From UMGS1590 sp963558655 (GTDB lineage: Bacteria > Bacillota > Peptococcia > Peptococcales > Peptococcaceae), in the NCBI GenBank assembly GCA_963558655.1, contig CAUWHJ010000006.1:1-64000 (forward strand): a DNA stretch of 64,000 nucleotides. Reading direction: 5' to 3'. Shown one piece after another: positions 52,500 to 60,955 of the stretch. A program made the position numbers and the translations under genes. Each line of letters begins with the position of its first letter. Positions within the stretch are counted from its first letter, which is position 1. Below the pieces are notes generated by a model. It worked only from the letters and a program-made list of their open reading frames with translations. It was not told where the DNA came from and did no database searches.

Positions 52500-53312
52500 A
52501 TGGATTTCTTGAACCTTGGGGCGATGGACACCGGAATGTGGATTCAGTACATCTGCATCTTCTTCGTGCTTATCGCCATGGAAGGGCTTCTCAGTGCCGA
52601 CAATGCCTTGGTGCTGGCTGTGATGGTGCGTCCGCTGTCACCAAAACTGCGTTCCAAAGCCCTTTTTTATGGCCTCATCGGGGCTGTGGTGTTACGTTTC
52701 ACCGCACTTTTCTTCGTTTCTTTTCTGGCCAACATCTGGCAAGCGCAGGCTGCTGGTGCACTTTATTTGATTTATGTCGGTCTGCACAATCTTTACAAAT
52801 ATAACAAAGAAAAAGATGGTGGCACAGAAAAAGAAGAATTGCCAAAAGGTGAGCCGGATCACTATCTGCACAGTAAGAAAGATTTTTGGCTCACTGTAGC
52901 GAAAGTTGAATTTACAGATATTGCCTTTGCGGTGGACTCCATTCTCGCTGCTGTTGCCATTGCCATCTCCCTGCCACCAACAGGCTGGGGCCACATTGGC
53001 GGCATGGACGCCGGTGAATTTATCCTCGTGCTCAGTGGTGGGCTGTGCGGTGTGGTGCTCATGCGCTTTGCTGCCACCATCTTCGTTAAACTGCTCGACA
53101 AACGTCCTAAACTCGAAGTGGCTGCTTTCCTGCTTGTTACCTGGGTGGGGATTAAACTGGTGGTTGTGACCCTTTCGCATGAAGCCATTGGCGTGCTGCC
53201 GGAAACCTTCCCAGAAAGCACTCTCTGGCACGTCATCTTCTTTGGTGTGATGATTCTCATTGCGCTCTGGGGCTGGTTCTCCTCCAAGCCAGACGACGAA
53301 AAGAAAGCGTGA
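52500..53312 (+). CDS. TerC-family membrane protein, copy 2
   Basis: A 270-residue paralogue of the preceding TerC protein, nearly identical through the ADNALVLAVMVRPL and FAVDSILAAV motifs and differing mainly in the loop at about 105-125. The gene has its own AAAGGGAG ribosome site and only a weak hairpin (GCGACC/GGTCGC near 52420) separates it from copy 1, so both probably depend on the same riboswitch. The pair is a tandem duplication. Confidence 0.93.
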   Translation: MDFLNLGAMDTGMWIQYICIFFVLIAMEGLLSADNALVLAVMVRPLSPKLRSKALFYGLIGAVVLRFTALFFVSFLANIWQAQAAGALYLIYVGLHNLYKYNKEKDGGTEKEELPKGEPDHYLHSKKDFWLTVAKVEFTDIAFAVDSILAAVAIAISLPPTGWGHIGGMDAGEFILVLSGGLCGVVLMRFAATIFVKLLDKRPKLEVAAFLLVTWVGIKLVVVTLSHEAIGVLPETFPESTLWHVIFFGVMILIALWGWFSSKPDDEKKA

Positions 53313-53319
53313 GGTGGGT

Positions 53320-54276
53320 ATGATCGACTTTTCTGCGAACCCCTTTGTGCTTGCGCCTATGGCTGGTGTGACCGACAAAGCCATGCGCCTTATCTGCCGC
53401 CGCTATGGCGTGGGGCTTGTGGTGACAGAAATGGTCAGTGCCAAAGCTCTGCATTATCGCAACAAGAAAAGTTTTGAGCTGCTTGATTTGTGCGATGAAG
53501 AAGAACCCATCGCCGTGCAGCTCTTCGGCAGCGAGCCGGACATCATGGCAGAAGGCGCACGCCTGGCTGTGGAAGCCGGTGCCAAGATGCTTGATGTGAA
53601 CATGGGTTGTCCGGTGCCAAAAGTGGCAGGTCACGGCGAAGGCTCCGGACTTTTGCGAACGCCGGAAACCGCCTTTGCCATCATTCGTGCCATGCGTGAA
53701 GCGGTGGACGTGCCGCTCTCGGCAAAAATGCGTATCGGCTGGGATGAAAAAGACCCGCACATCACCGACTTTGCCAAAGGCTTGGAAGCCGCTGGCTGCG
53801 ACTTCATCACCGTTCACGGCCGCACCCGTGCTCAGTATTACACCGGCAAAGCCGACTGGCAAACCATTGCCGACATTGTGCGTGCCGTTAATATTCCTGT
53901 TATTGCCAACGGTGACGTTGAAGACGTAGCCAGCGCCCGTGCCATCGCTCACACCACCGGCGCCGCCGGCATCATGGTGGGGCGTGGTGCCCTGGGTAAA
54001 CCATGGCTCTTTGCTCAGCTCCTCGCCGACTGGCAGGGCCGCTCCGTACCGGCGGAACCCACCCTCGCTGAACGTGCACAGGTGATGCTCGACCACGCCG
54101 CCCTCGCCTGCCACTATAAAGGCGAACGCATCGCCATGCAGGAAATGCGTAAACAAATCGGCTGGTACGTTAAAGGCCTGCCGCACGCCGCCGCCCTGCG
54201 CCGTGACGCTTGCACCATGAACACCTATGACGACTTAGAACATCTACTGCGTCGCGAAGGCTTTTTAGACGCATAA
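53320..54276 (+). CDS. dusB: tRNA-dihydrouridine synthase, DusB type
   Basis: A 318-residue Dus flavoenzyme: LAPMAGVTDKAMR at the start, VQLFGSEPD, the NMGCPVPKV motif near residue 97 and ITVHGRTRAQYYTGKADW with GDVEDVA, which bind FMN and substrate. It reduces uridines in tRNA D-loops. GAGGTG precedes the ATG, 8 bases after the second terC gene, so it is in the same operon. Relatives often have NMGCPAKKV; here KV is preceded by VP. Confidence 0.95.
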   Translation: MIDFSANPFVLAPMAGVTDKAMRLICRRYGVGLVVTEMVSAKALHYRNKKSFELLDLCDEEEPIAVQLFGSEPDIMAEGARLAVEAGAKMLDVNMGCPVPKVAGHGEGSGLLRTPETAFAIIRAMREAVDVPLSAKMRIGWDEKDPHITDFAKGLEAAGCDFITVHGRTRAQYYTGKADWQTIADIVRAVNIPVIANGDVEDVASARAIAHTTGAAGIMVGRGALGKPWLFAQLLADWQGRSVPAEPTLAERAQVMLDHAALACHYKGERIAMQEMRKQIGWYVKGLPHAAALRRDACTMNTYDDLEHLLRREGFLDA

Positions 54277-54281
54277 CACCC

Positions 54282-54309
54282 ACCGCCCATGCTCATGAGC
54301 ATGGGCGGT
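54282..54309 (+). terminator. Palindromic terminator after dusB
   Basis: ACCGCCCATGCTCA and TGAGCATGGGCGGT form a perfect 28-bp palindrome followed by a short T-rich stretch. Confidence 0.75.
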
Positions 54310-54398
54310 TATTGCATCTGTTTCTCAACAAAAGCAGCATCAAGTGATAATGATGATACATTTTACTAACATTTATAGGCAAAATTCGTGGCTATTCC

Positions 54399-54427
54399 TT
54401 GTCAATATCTATGGATGATGTTAAGAT
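54399..54427 (+). promoter_or_regulatory. Promoter of thioredoxin-like gene
   Basis: TTGTCA (54399-54404), a 17-bp spacer and TAAGAT (54422-54427). Confidence 0.6.
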
Positions 54428-54478
54428 AGTATATAAGGGAAAAATCTACGAAAAAAGACACAGGAGGTTGGCTGTTTC

Positions 54479-54862
54479 ATGGAAATACCAATGATTACCA
54501 TTCAGGAATACAATGAAATCGTTGCAGATAAGGAAAAATGTTTTTTGATTTTTACCAAGCAAAAATGCTCCGTTTGTGCACGCCTGATACCAACTATGCA
54601 GAAAATCGCTGATGAATATGCTGGCAATCCAGAGATGCATTTCTATAACATGGAAATCCATGATCCAGACGCCCGCGCCCTTTTCAAAAGCTGGAACCTT
54701 GTTGGTGTGCCACAAACTTGCATCATCAACAATGGCGAATTTCAGGAAGCGCTTCCAGGTGCACTGGACCCTAACATCTATCGTGATGAAATCAACAAAC
54801 TCCTCGGTATTCAGAAGAAAGGTTTTGGCGCCAAGCTGAAATCTCTCTTTGGCGGGAAGTAA
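54479..54862 (+). CDS. Thioredoxin-family protein
   Basis: A 127-residue thioredoxin fold with the redox pair CSVC near residue 31 and the cis-proline loop GVPQT near 78. A lysine-rich tail (FGAKLKSLFGGK) is unusual and may contact membrane or nucleic acid. AGGAGG lies 11 bases before the ATG. It is a single gene between a promoter and a hairpin; the partner is unknown. Confidence 0.88.
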   Translation: MEIPMITIQEYNEIVADKEKCFLIFTKQKCSVCARLIPTMQKIADEYAGNPEMHFYNMEIHDPDARALFKSWNLVGVPQTCIINNGEFQEALPGALDPNIYRDEINKLLGIQKKGFGAKLKSLFGGK

Positions 54863-54865
54863 GAA

Positions 54866-54903
54866 AAATCCTCCTCATCAGTTGGAGCTGGCGGGGAGGA
54901 TAT
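54866..54903 (+). terminator. Terminator of thioredoxin-like gene
   Basis: ATCCTCC pairs with GGAGGAT, followed by an AT-rich tail; weak. Confidence 0.55.
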
Positions 54904-55039
54904 ATTATTTTAGCGGGAGCGCGCTGTGCCACTGTGCCTGTGATATTACCATCTTTTATTATCGGTGTACACGGCACGGGTTGGGTTTTGCGAGCGCTTG
55001 ACATATAATGGAAGAAACGTTGAGAAAGAAGGTTATCGT

Positions 55040-56275
55040 ATGAGTGATATGACACAATTTCTGGCGCAGCAAGATGCGGCTGTGGCAGAAGCCATTGACC
55101 ATGAATTACAGCGTCAGCGCAATAAGATTGAGCTGATTGCTTCGGAAAACTTTGCCAGCCGCGCTGTGATGGCGGCGCAGGGGTCTTGTTTGACGAATAA
55201 ATATGCCGAGGGGTATCCTGGCAAACGCTATTACGGCGGCTGCGAGTATGTAGATGTTGTGGAAAATTTGGCACGTGAGCGCGTGAAACAGCTTTTCGGT
55301 GCCGAACACGCCAATGTGCAGCCACATAGCGGCGCACAGGCAAACTATGCTGCTTATCAGGCAGTATTAAAGCCGGGCGATACGGTATTGGGGATGAACC
55401 TTAGCCATGGTGGGCATTTAACGCATGGCTCGCCGGTGAATTTCAGCGGCAAGCTCTATCATTTTGAGGAGTATGGCGTGGACCCAGAAACCGAAATGAT
55501 TGATTACGACGCCATGGAAGCCAAGGCGGTTGCCTGTCAGCCAAAGCTGATTGTGGCTGGTGCAAGTGCTTATCCACGCATTATTGATTTTGCCCGTATT
55601 CGCGAGATTTGCGACAAGGTAGGGGCGCTGATGATGGTGGATATGGCGCACATTGCCGGCATTGTTGCCGCTGGCCGTCATCCAAACCCAGTGGAATATG
55701 CCGACATTGTCACCTCTACCACCCACAAAACGCTGCGTGGGCCTCGTGGCGGGCTTATTCTCTGCAAGGAAAATCTGGCGAAAGCCATCGACAAATCGGT
55801 GTTCCCTGGTGCTCAGGGTGGCCCGCTGATGCACATTATTGCAGCCAAGGCAGTGGCTTTTGGCGAAGCGTTGCAGCCATCGTTTAAGGATTATATCGAC
55901 CAGGTGCTGCGTAATGCTCAAGCCTTTGCCGAAGCCTTGCAAAACGTGGGCTTCCGTTTGGTCAGCGGCGGCACAGATAACCATCTGTTGCTTGTTGATG
56001 TGAAGAGCATGGGCCTCACCGGCGATGAAGCCGAAAAGGCCTTGGACGCTTGCAACATCACCTGCAATAAGAACGGTATTCCGTTCGACACAGAAAAGCC
56101 AACCGTTACCAGCGGTATTCGTTTGGGCACGCCTGCGGCAACCACCCGCGGCCTTGTCGAAGACGATTTCCGCGAACTGGCTGAAATTATGAAGATCATT
56201 CTTATTGACAAAGATCCGGAACGCGGCACGGCTATGGTGAAAACCATCACCGATCGCTACCCACTTTACGAGTAA
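55040..56275 (+). CDS. glyA: Serine hydroxymethyltransferase
   Basis: A 411-residue PLP enzyme. IELIASENFAS at the start, YYGGCEYVD, a PHSGAQANYA glycine-rich region, MVDMAHIAG and the PLP lysine K230 in TTHKTLRGPRGG are all diagnostic. It converts serine and tetrahydrofolate to glycine and methylene-tetrahydrofolate. AGAAGG precedes the ATG at 55040; a longer frame lacks a site. The upp gene follows 24 bases later, as in many Bacillota. Confidence 0.98.
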   Translation: MSDMTQFLAQQDAAVAEAIDHELQRQRNKIELIASENFASRAVMAAQGSCLTNKYAEGYPGKRYYGGCEYVDVVENLARERVKQLFGAEHANVQPHSGAQANYAAYQAVLKPGDTVLGMNLSHGGHLTHGSPVNFSGKLYHFEEYGVDPETEMIDYDAMEAKAVACQPKLIVAGASAYPRIIDFARIREICDKVGALMMVDMAHIAGIVAAGRHPNPVEYADIVTSTTHKTLRGPRGGLILCKENLAKAIDKSVFPGAQGGPLMHIIAAKAVAFGEALQPSFKDYIDQVLRNAQAFAEALQNVGFRLVSGGTDNHLLLVDVKSMGLTGDEAEKALDACNITCNKNGIPFDTEKPTVTSGIRLGTPAATTRGLVEDDFRELAEIMKIILIDKDPERGTAMVKTITDRYPLYE

Positions 56276-56299
56276 TAGCATAAGCAAGGGGGACTGGCT

Positions 56300-56929
56300 A
56301 TGGAACGCCTTCACATTTTCGATCATCCGCTGATTCATCACAAAATTTCCTACCTGCGCGATAAGAACACAAAGAGCGGCGATTTTCGCAACCTTGTTGA
56401 AGAGCTGTCGCTGCTCATGGCGTTTGAAGTGCTCTCTGATTTGCCAACCTATGCCATCAGCGTGGAAACGCCGCTTGCGGTGGCCGAGTGCCAGCGTGTG
56501 CATGAAGAAGGCGTTGTGATAGTGCCAATTCTGCGCGCAGGATTGGGCATGGTGCCGGGGTTTCAAAAACTCCTGCCGTTTGCGCGTGTGGGGCACATTG
56601 GCCTGGCACGCAACAAAGAAACCCACGAGCCGGAAGCTTACTATTACAAAATGCCGCAGGGCGCAGAAAACGCCACAGTGATTGTTGTTGACCCAATGCT
56701 CGCCACCGGCGGCAGCGCCTGTGATGCCATCGCCCATCTTAAAGAACAGGGTATGCACCATCTTAAATTTGTCTGCCTCATTGCCTCAAAAGACGGCATT
56801 GCACGGCTGCAAAGCGAGCATCCCGATGTGGATATCTATGCGGCAGAATGTGACGCCGAACTCAATGACGATGCTTACATCGTTCCGGGGCTTGGCGATG
56901 CTGGTGATCGTATTTTTGGTACGCTGTAA
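56300..56929 (+). CDS. upp: Uracil phosphoribosyltransferase
   Basis: A 209-residue Upp: HPLIHHKISYLRDKNT at the N-terminus, PILRAGLGMVPG and the PRPP-binding loop DPMLATGGS near residue 131, ending in PGLGDAGDRIFGT. It salvages uracil to UMP. GGGGGA precedes the ATG. It is in an operon with glyA. Confidence 0.98.
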   Translation: MERLHIFDHPLIHHKISYLRDKNTKSGDFRNLVEELSLLMAFEVLSDLPTYAISVETPLAVAECQRVHEEGVVIVPILRAGLGMVPGFQKLLPFARVGHIGLARNKETHEPEAYYYKMPQGAENATVIVVDPMLATGGSACDAIAHLKEQGMHHLKFVCLIASKDGIARLQSEHPDVDIYAAECDAELNDDAYIVPGLGDAGDRIFGTL

Positions 56930-56961
56930 AACCTTGCTGGTTTGAAACCGTTCGTTATAAG

Positions 56962-57002
56962 AAAACGGCTCTCCTCGATGGTTGTCGGGGAGAGCCGTTT
57001 TT
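56962..57002. terminator. Bidirectional terminator after upp
   Basis: AAAACGGCTCTCC pairs with GGGGAGAGCCGTTTT between convergent genes. Confidence 0.92.
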
Positions 57003-57006
57003 GTGT

Positions 57007-57747
57007 TTAGCAGTGTGGTGCGGTGTCATCTTGGAAGAGGTGGTTCAGAAAACGCTCGGGCGCATCGAGAAAATCTTTGTAGAGATTGACCATCTGCGTG
57101 TTTTGAAAGGTCGTTTCGCAAATGCCCTGGCTGGATAGCTCGTAAATGAGCGCATTTGGGTAGGCGAGCAGAATGGGCGAATGGGTGGCGATGATAAATT
57201 GCGATTTTTTGCGAACGAGAGTATGGATTTCTGCAAGCAGCGCAAACTGAGACGTGGGCGAAAGAGCGCTTTCAGGCTCATCAAGGAGATAAAGACCTTT
57301 GCCGCGGAAGCGATTTTTCAAAAGTGCGAGAAAGCTTTCGCCGTGTGATTGATCATGCAGCGGCCGTTCGCCATAATGGCCGTAGGCATCGGCTTGAATG
57401 TCTTCAATATAGCTGGCGGCATTGAAAAAACTCTCAGCTTTGAAGAAAAAGTCCTCTTTTGGATAAGCGATTTTTGAAAGTGTGGTGTAGTCGGCCAAAG
57501 GCGCCTCTTTGTGATAGGTTGAAAAGTGAAAGTTTCTGTTGCCGCCTTCGAGATTGAGCGCCATGTGGCTGGCGATGGCTTCTAAAAGCGTGGATTTTCC
57601 GCTGCCATTTTCACCGACAAAGAAGGTGACATCAGCCGTGAAAGGCAGGCTTTTTCGTTGGGCGAACGCTTGAATGGCGGGAATGGCAGCGAGGTAAGAT
57701 GTTTCGGCGATGGGTTTTACCAAGTGTATATCGCTGATGTAGCGCAT
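57007..57747 (-). CDS. AAA-type ATPase (AAA_21/AAA_15-like)
   Basis: A 246-residue single-domain ATPase: Walker A GENGSGKST near residue 46, a signature-like QSHGESF segment, Walker B LYLLDEPESALS near 155 and a switch ATHSPILLA. Such small SMC/ABC-like ATPases occur as housekeeping proteins of unknown role and in some defence systems; no nuclease partner is adjacent here. AAAGGAG precedes the ATG. Confidence 0.88.
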   Translation of the reverse strand: MRYISDIHLVKPIAETSYLAAIPAIQAFAQRKSLPFTADVTFFVGENGSGKSTLLEAIASHMALNLEGGNRNFHFSTYHKEAPLADYTTLSKIAYPKEDFFFKAESFFNAASYIEDIQADAYGHYGERPLHDQSHGESFLALLKNRFRGKGLYLLDEPESALSPTSQFALLAEIHTLVRKKSQFIIATHSPILLAYPNALIYELSSQGICETTFQNTQMVNLYKDFLDAPERFLNHLFQDDTAPHC

Positions 57748-57912
57748 GGTGCGTACTCCTTTCGCAAAACTGGAAGGTATATTTAAGTAGCTTCGGTTGA
57801 TGCTTTTTTATAGAATTAAATATCAGTTTTTAAATGTAAAATATTTTGTAAATATAGTTCATATGGATAGGCTTCTATATATACTTAAAACCATTTCATT
57901 ACATAGTGTTTG

Positions 57913-58485
57913 CTATTTTCTCTTTTCTTCAGCTGCGTATCTAAAAAGTGTTGCACGACTTATGCCGGTCATTGCGGAAACTTTGTCATAAGAATAATCT
58001 TTTAAGAGAGACATTGCTATGTCGATTTGTTTTGGTGAGAATTTTTTTGGTCGTCCTTCTCGATAATTTGGATTTTGGCGGGCTATTGTTTTACCTTCTG
58101 CAGTACGTTCATTAATAATACTTTTTTCGAGGTCTACAAAAGCGAAAAACATCTCTTGTACTTGTCTACCAGAAGGACTATTATCCAATTTCCCAAAATT
58201 TAAGATGTTTATGGTAATGTCGTTGTTTATTAATTGTTTAATTAAATCGGCTGCTTGAGAAATACTTCTAACGAAAAAACGGTCCAGTTTCGTAACGATA
58301 AGAGTATCACCCGGCTGTAAAGTTAAAAGAAGAGAATTAAATTCAGGAATTTCATAATTATGGTTAATTGAGATATCTGAAAAAATTTTTTCTGCACCTG
58401 CTAGTTTAAGGATTTTTTCCTGATATTCTAATTTGGTTTCTTCCTTTTTTTCGTTCCATGAAGTGCGTGCATAACCGTAAATCAT
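57913..58485 (-). CDS. Serine recombinase (resolvase/invertase)
   Basis: A 190-residue serine recombinase from the ATG at 58485 (GAAAGGA upstream). The N-terminal YGYARTS holds the catalytic serine. LIVTKLDRFFVRS supplies the conserved arginine pair. The C-terminal helix-turn-helix (KFSPKQIDIAMSLL...KVSAMTGISRATLFRYA) binds the crossover site. It is AT-rich like the block to its right and probably arrived with it; it may be the recombinase of a former mobile element. Confidence 0.93.
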   Translation of the reverse strand: MIYGYARTSWNEKKEETKLEYQEKILKLAGAEKIFSDISINHNYEIPEFNSLLLTLQPGDTLIVTKLDRFFVRSISQAADLIKQLINNDITINILNFGKLDNSPSGRQVQEMFFAFVDLEKSIINERTAEGKTIARQNPNYREGRPKKFSPKQIDIAMSLLKDYSYDKVSAMTGISRATLFRYAAEEKRK

Positions 58486-58834
58486 ATTTGCTATCCTTTC
58501 TGTTAATAACTGAATTATCATGAATATGAGATTCTCTTTTGAATTTCTATCATTCTTTAGTGTGTATTCTTTATTTGTAGTATAAAAAAACAGTCTCAAA
58601 AGTCAAGAGTTGTGAGACCATATACTGAGAAAAGAAAATTTGATTTGTTCAATAAGCCAAGAGCTCTGCTGTAAAATTTTTTTACAGCAGAGCTCTTGGC
58701 TATAAACGATGTATTATTCCAAAAGCAAAAGGAAGCTTATATGATACATACATAGGATTTATAAGTTGTTAAAACTGTTGCAAATCCTACAAATTCACAA
58801 TTTAAAATACATTATTTTAAAGGAGTGTTAAATA
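58486..58834. promoter_or_regulatory. Divergent region with a 21-bp inverted repeat
   Basis: This 349-bp AT-rich gap between the resolvase and the phosphodiesterase contains an inverted repeat with 21-base perfect arms (58655-58675 and 58681-58701; arm AGCCAAGAGCTCTGCTGTAA) and no U-run after it. Because both genes point away, it is not a terminator for either. It could be a recombination site of the resolvase, an operator, or a stem from a small element. Confidence 0.5.
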
Positions 58835-60874
58835 ATGAAACGAGAAGCAATGACGAAGAAACTTATTGTTCTTGGTGTTGATGGGATGGATCCAAAAATT
58901 ACTAAGAAATTGATGGACGAAGGTGAGCTTCCACATATTAAGGAATTTGTGGAACGTGGTGCTTGTCGTGAAGATTTATTTATGTTGGGTAGTGTTCCTA
59001 CTATTACACCTCCAATGTGGACTACACTTGCTACTGGCGCTTATGCGGGAACTCATGGTATTACTTGTTTCTGGAATCAGGATCATAATGATCTTTCTCG
59101 TATGGTATATGCACTTGATTCCACACTTTGTAAAGCTGAACCGGTTTGGAACTGTACCGCTGAAGCCGGATTAAAAACGCTTGTATGGCACTGGCCGGGC
59201 TCTTCTTGGCCTCCAACTTCTCAATCTCCAAACCTTTCTGTTGTTGATGGGGTACAACCTGGCTTTATTAACTTTGGGAATTCCAAAAAAGAATCGGATT
59301 TCCTTTTGACTGCTGACGTTTCAGTTGAATATCCTATCTACTATCCTGCTGGTGGTAGTGTGAATACTGGGGCAGGTTGTATTCTTGAAGTTGAAGATAC
59401 GAAAGATGAAAACGGAAAACCAGCCGGCACGAAAGGGATGGATGGTGCTGTAAGTGGCATGGGCCTTTCAAATATCATGCTGACTTTTGAAGACGGTGAA
59501 GGTGCAATGGAAAAGCGACCTTACGATATTGTAAACACCCCTATCAAACCAGCAACCGGTTGGGCAAATGCTCCAGAAGATGCAAGAGAATTTGTCGTTC
59601 TTCTTTCAGAAGGGCTCCTGCGTCGTTATGCATTGGTTACTAAAAATGAAGAAGGTGTTTGGGATACTGTTTCTCTGTATCGAAGCAAGAAAGATGCCGA
59701 ACCATTTGTTACTATGAAAGTTGGCAAGATGTCTCCTGCTGTTGCAGATGTTACGGTGCTTCCAGATGGAACGAGAGTAGATACTTTCCGTCCATATAAA
59801 ACTATTTCTATTAACGAAGATTGCACACATATCCAATTCTGGGCTGGTCAAGCGCTTTTAACCTATAATGATGCAGTTTGGCATCCAAAGAGCCTTTGCA
59901 AAGAAGTTTTTGATAACTGTGGTTATTATTCAACAGCAGCTGCTGCTGGTCCAATTCGTTATGACTGCGAAAATCTAAAGTTGGAAGCGCAGGAAGGTTA
60001 TACACTCTGGCAAGCAAAGGTTTTAAATTACTTAATTGAAAGCCATGATTATGATGTTATCTTCTCTCATATTCATAACGTCGATGGAATCGGTCATACC
60101 GTATGGCCTAAAGGTTTTGCACATGATGGTGATGAAGAAAATGCAGAAGCATTTAGAGAATTGATGAAAGAAACCTATCGTCAAACCGACCGTTATCTTG
60201 GTAAATTCCTGCATTTACTGGATGAAGGATGGAGTGTTATCATCACATCCGACCATGGTCTCCTTTGTGAAACCGAAGAAGAACCGGCTCTTATGGGCGA
60301 TCCATTCGGTGTCAATGCTAAGATTATGAGTGACTTAGGCTTTACTGTTCTGAAGAAAGATGAAAATGGCAACCCTATTAAGGAAATTGATTGGGAAAAG
60401 ACTCGTGCTGTTGCTAACCGAGGCAATCATATTTGGATTAACCTCAAAGGTCGAAATGCAACAGGTATCGTAGAGCCTGAAGATAAATATAAGCTCGAAG
60501 AAGAAATTATTGATGCTTTGTATAACTATCGTGATCCAAAGACTGGACGTCGTGTCATTTCTATTGCAATGCGTAACAAAGAAGCAGCGCTTCTTGGTAT
60601 GAGTGGTCCAGAATGCGGCGACATCCTTTACTGGCTTGAAGAAGGCTTTAGCCGTGTTCACGGGGATTCTCTCCCAACACATGAAGGTTTCTTTAATACA
60701 TCAGTAGCACCAATTTTCATCGCTGCTGGTAGTGGTCTTAAAGAAAACTTTAGTACTGAACGTATGATCCGTGAAGTGGATGTTGCTCCTACTATTGCAG
60801 CTTTGTTGGGCGTAAGAATGCCAGCGCAATCTGAAGGCTCTGTTGTTCATCAGATTCTCTCTGAAGAATTTTAA
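58835..60874 (+). CDS. Alkaline-phosphatase-superfamily phosphodiesterase, copy 2
   Basis: A 679-residue paralogue of the enzyme at 29814, collinear over the full length and sharing GVDGMDP, PTITPPMWTT (threonine nucleophile), HIHNVDGIGH, TSDHG and the large insertion before the middle ligands. DNA is clearly more AT-rich than copy 1. AAAGGAG precedes the ATG. A hairpin separates it from the DASS transporter behind it, and a damaged LysR follows. The linked transporter suggests that the substrate or product is a small imported anion (inference). Confidence 0.85.
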   Translation: MKREAMTKKLIVLGVDGMDPKITKKLMDEGELPHIKEFVERGACREDLFMLGSVPTITPPMWTTLATGAYAGTHGITCFWNQDHNDLSRMVYALDSTLCKAEPVWNCTAEAGLKTLVWHWPGSSWPPTSQSPNLSVVDGVQPGFINFGNSKKESDFLLTADVSVEYPIYYPAGGSVNTGAGCILEVEDTKDENGKPAGTKGMDGAVSGMGLSNIMLTFEDGEGAMEKRPYDIVNTPIKPATGWANAPEDAREFVVLLSEGLLRRYALVTKNEEGVWDTVSLYRSKKDAEPFVTMKVGKMSPAVADVTVLPDGTRVDTFRPYKTISINEDCTHIQFWAGQALLTYNDAVWHPKSLCKEVFDNCGYYSTAAAAGPIRYDCENLKLEAQEGYTLWQAKVLNYLIESHDYDVIFSHIHNVDGIGHTVWPKGFAHDGDEENAEAFRELMKETYRQTDRYLGKFLHLLDEGWSVIITSDHGLLCETEEEPALMGDPFGVNAKIMSDLGFTVLKKDENGNPIKEIDWEKTRAVANRGNHIWINLKGRNATGIVEPEDKYKLEEEIIDALYNYRDPKTGRRVISIAMRNKEAALLGMSGPECGDILYWLEEGFSRVHGDSLPTHEGFFNTSVAPIFIAAGSGLKENFSTERMIREVDVAPTIAALLGVRMPAQSEGSVVHQILSEEF

Positions 60875-60892
60875 GTCTTTTATAATTTTAAC

Positions 60893-60929
60893 TTCTACAT
60901 ATGCAACCTAAGGTGTTGCATATGTAGAA
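60893..60929 (+). repeat. Intercistronic hairpin
   Basis: TTCTACATATGCAAC pairs with GTTGCATATGTAGAA around CTAAGGT, without a proper U-run. It probably protects the upstream message or partly terminates before the transporter gene. Confidence 0.65.
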
Positions 60930-60955
60930 ATTTTGATTAGGGGGAGGTCTTTATT

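Noticed and set aside
57007..58485. AAA ATPase plus resolvase as a defence pair
   Set aside because: The two genes differ in base composition, the ATPase has its own ribosome site and terminator, and no nuclease or toxin partner is present.
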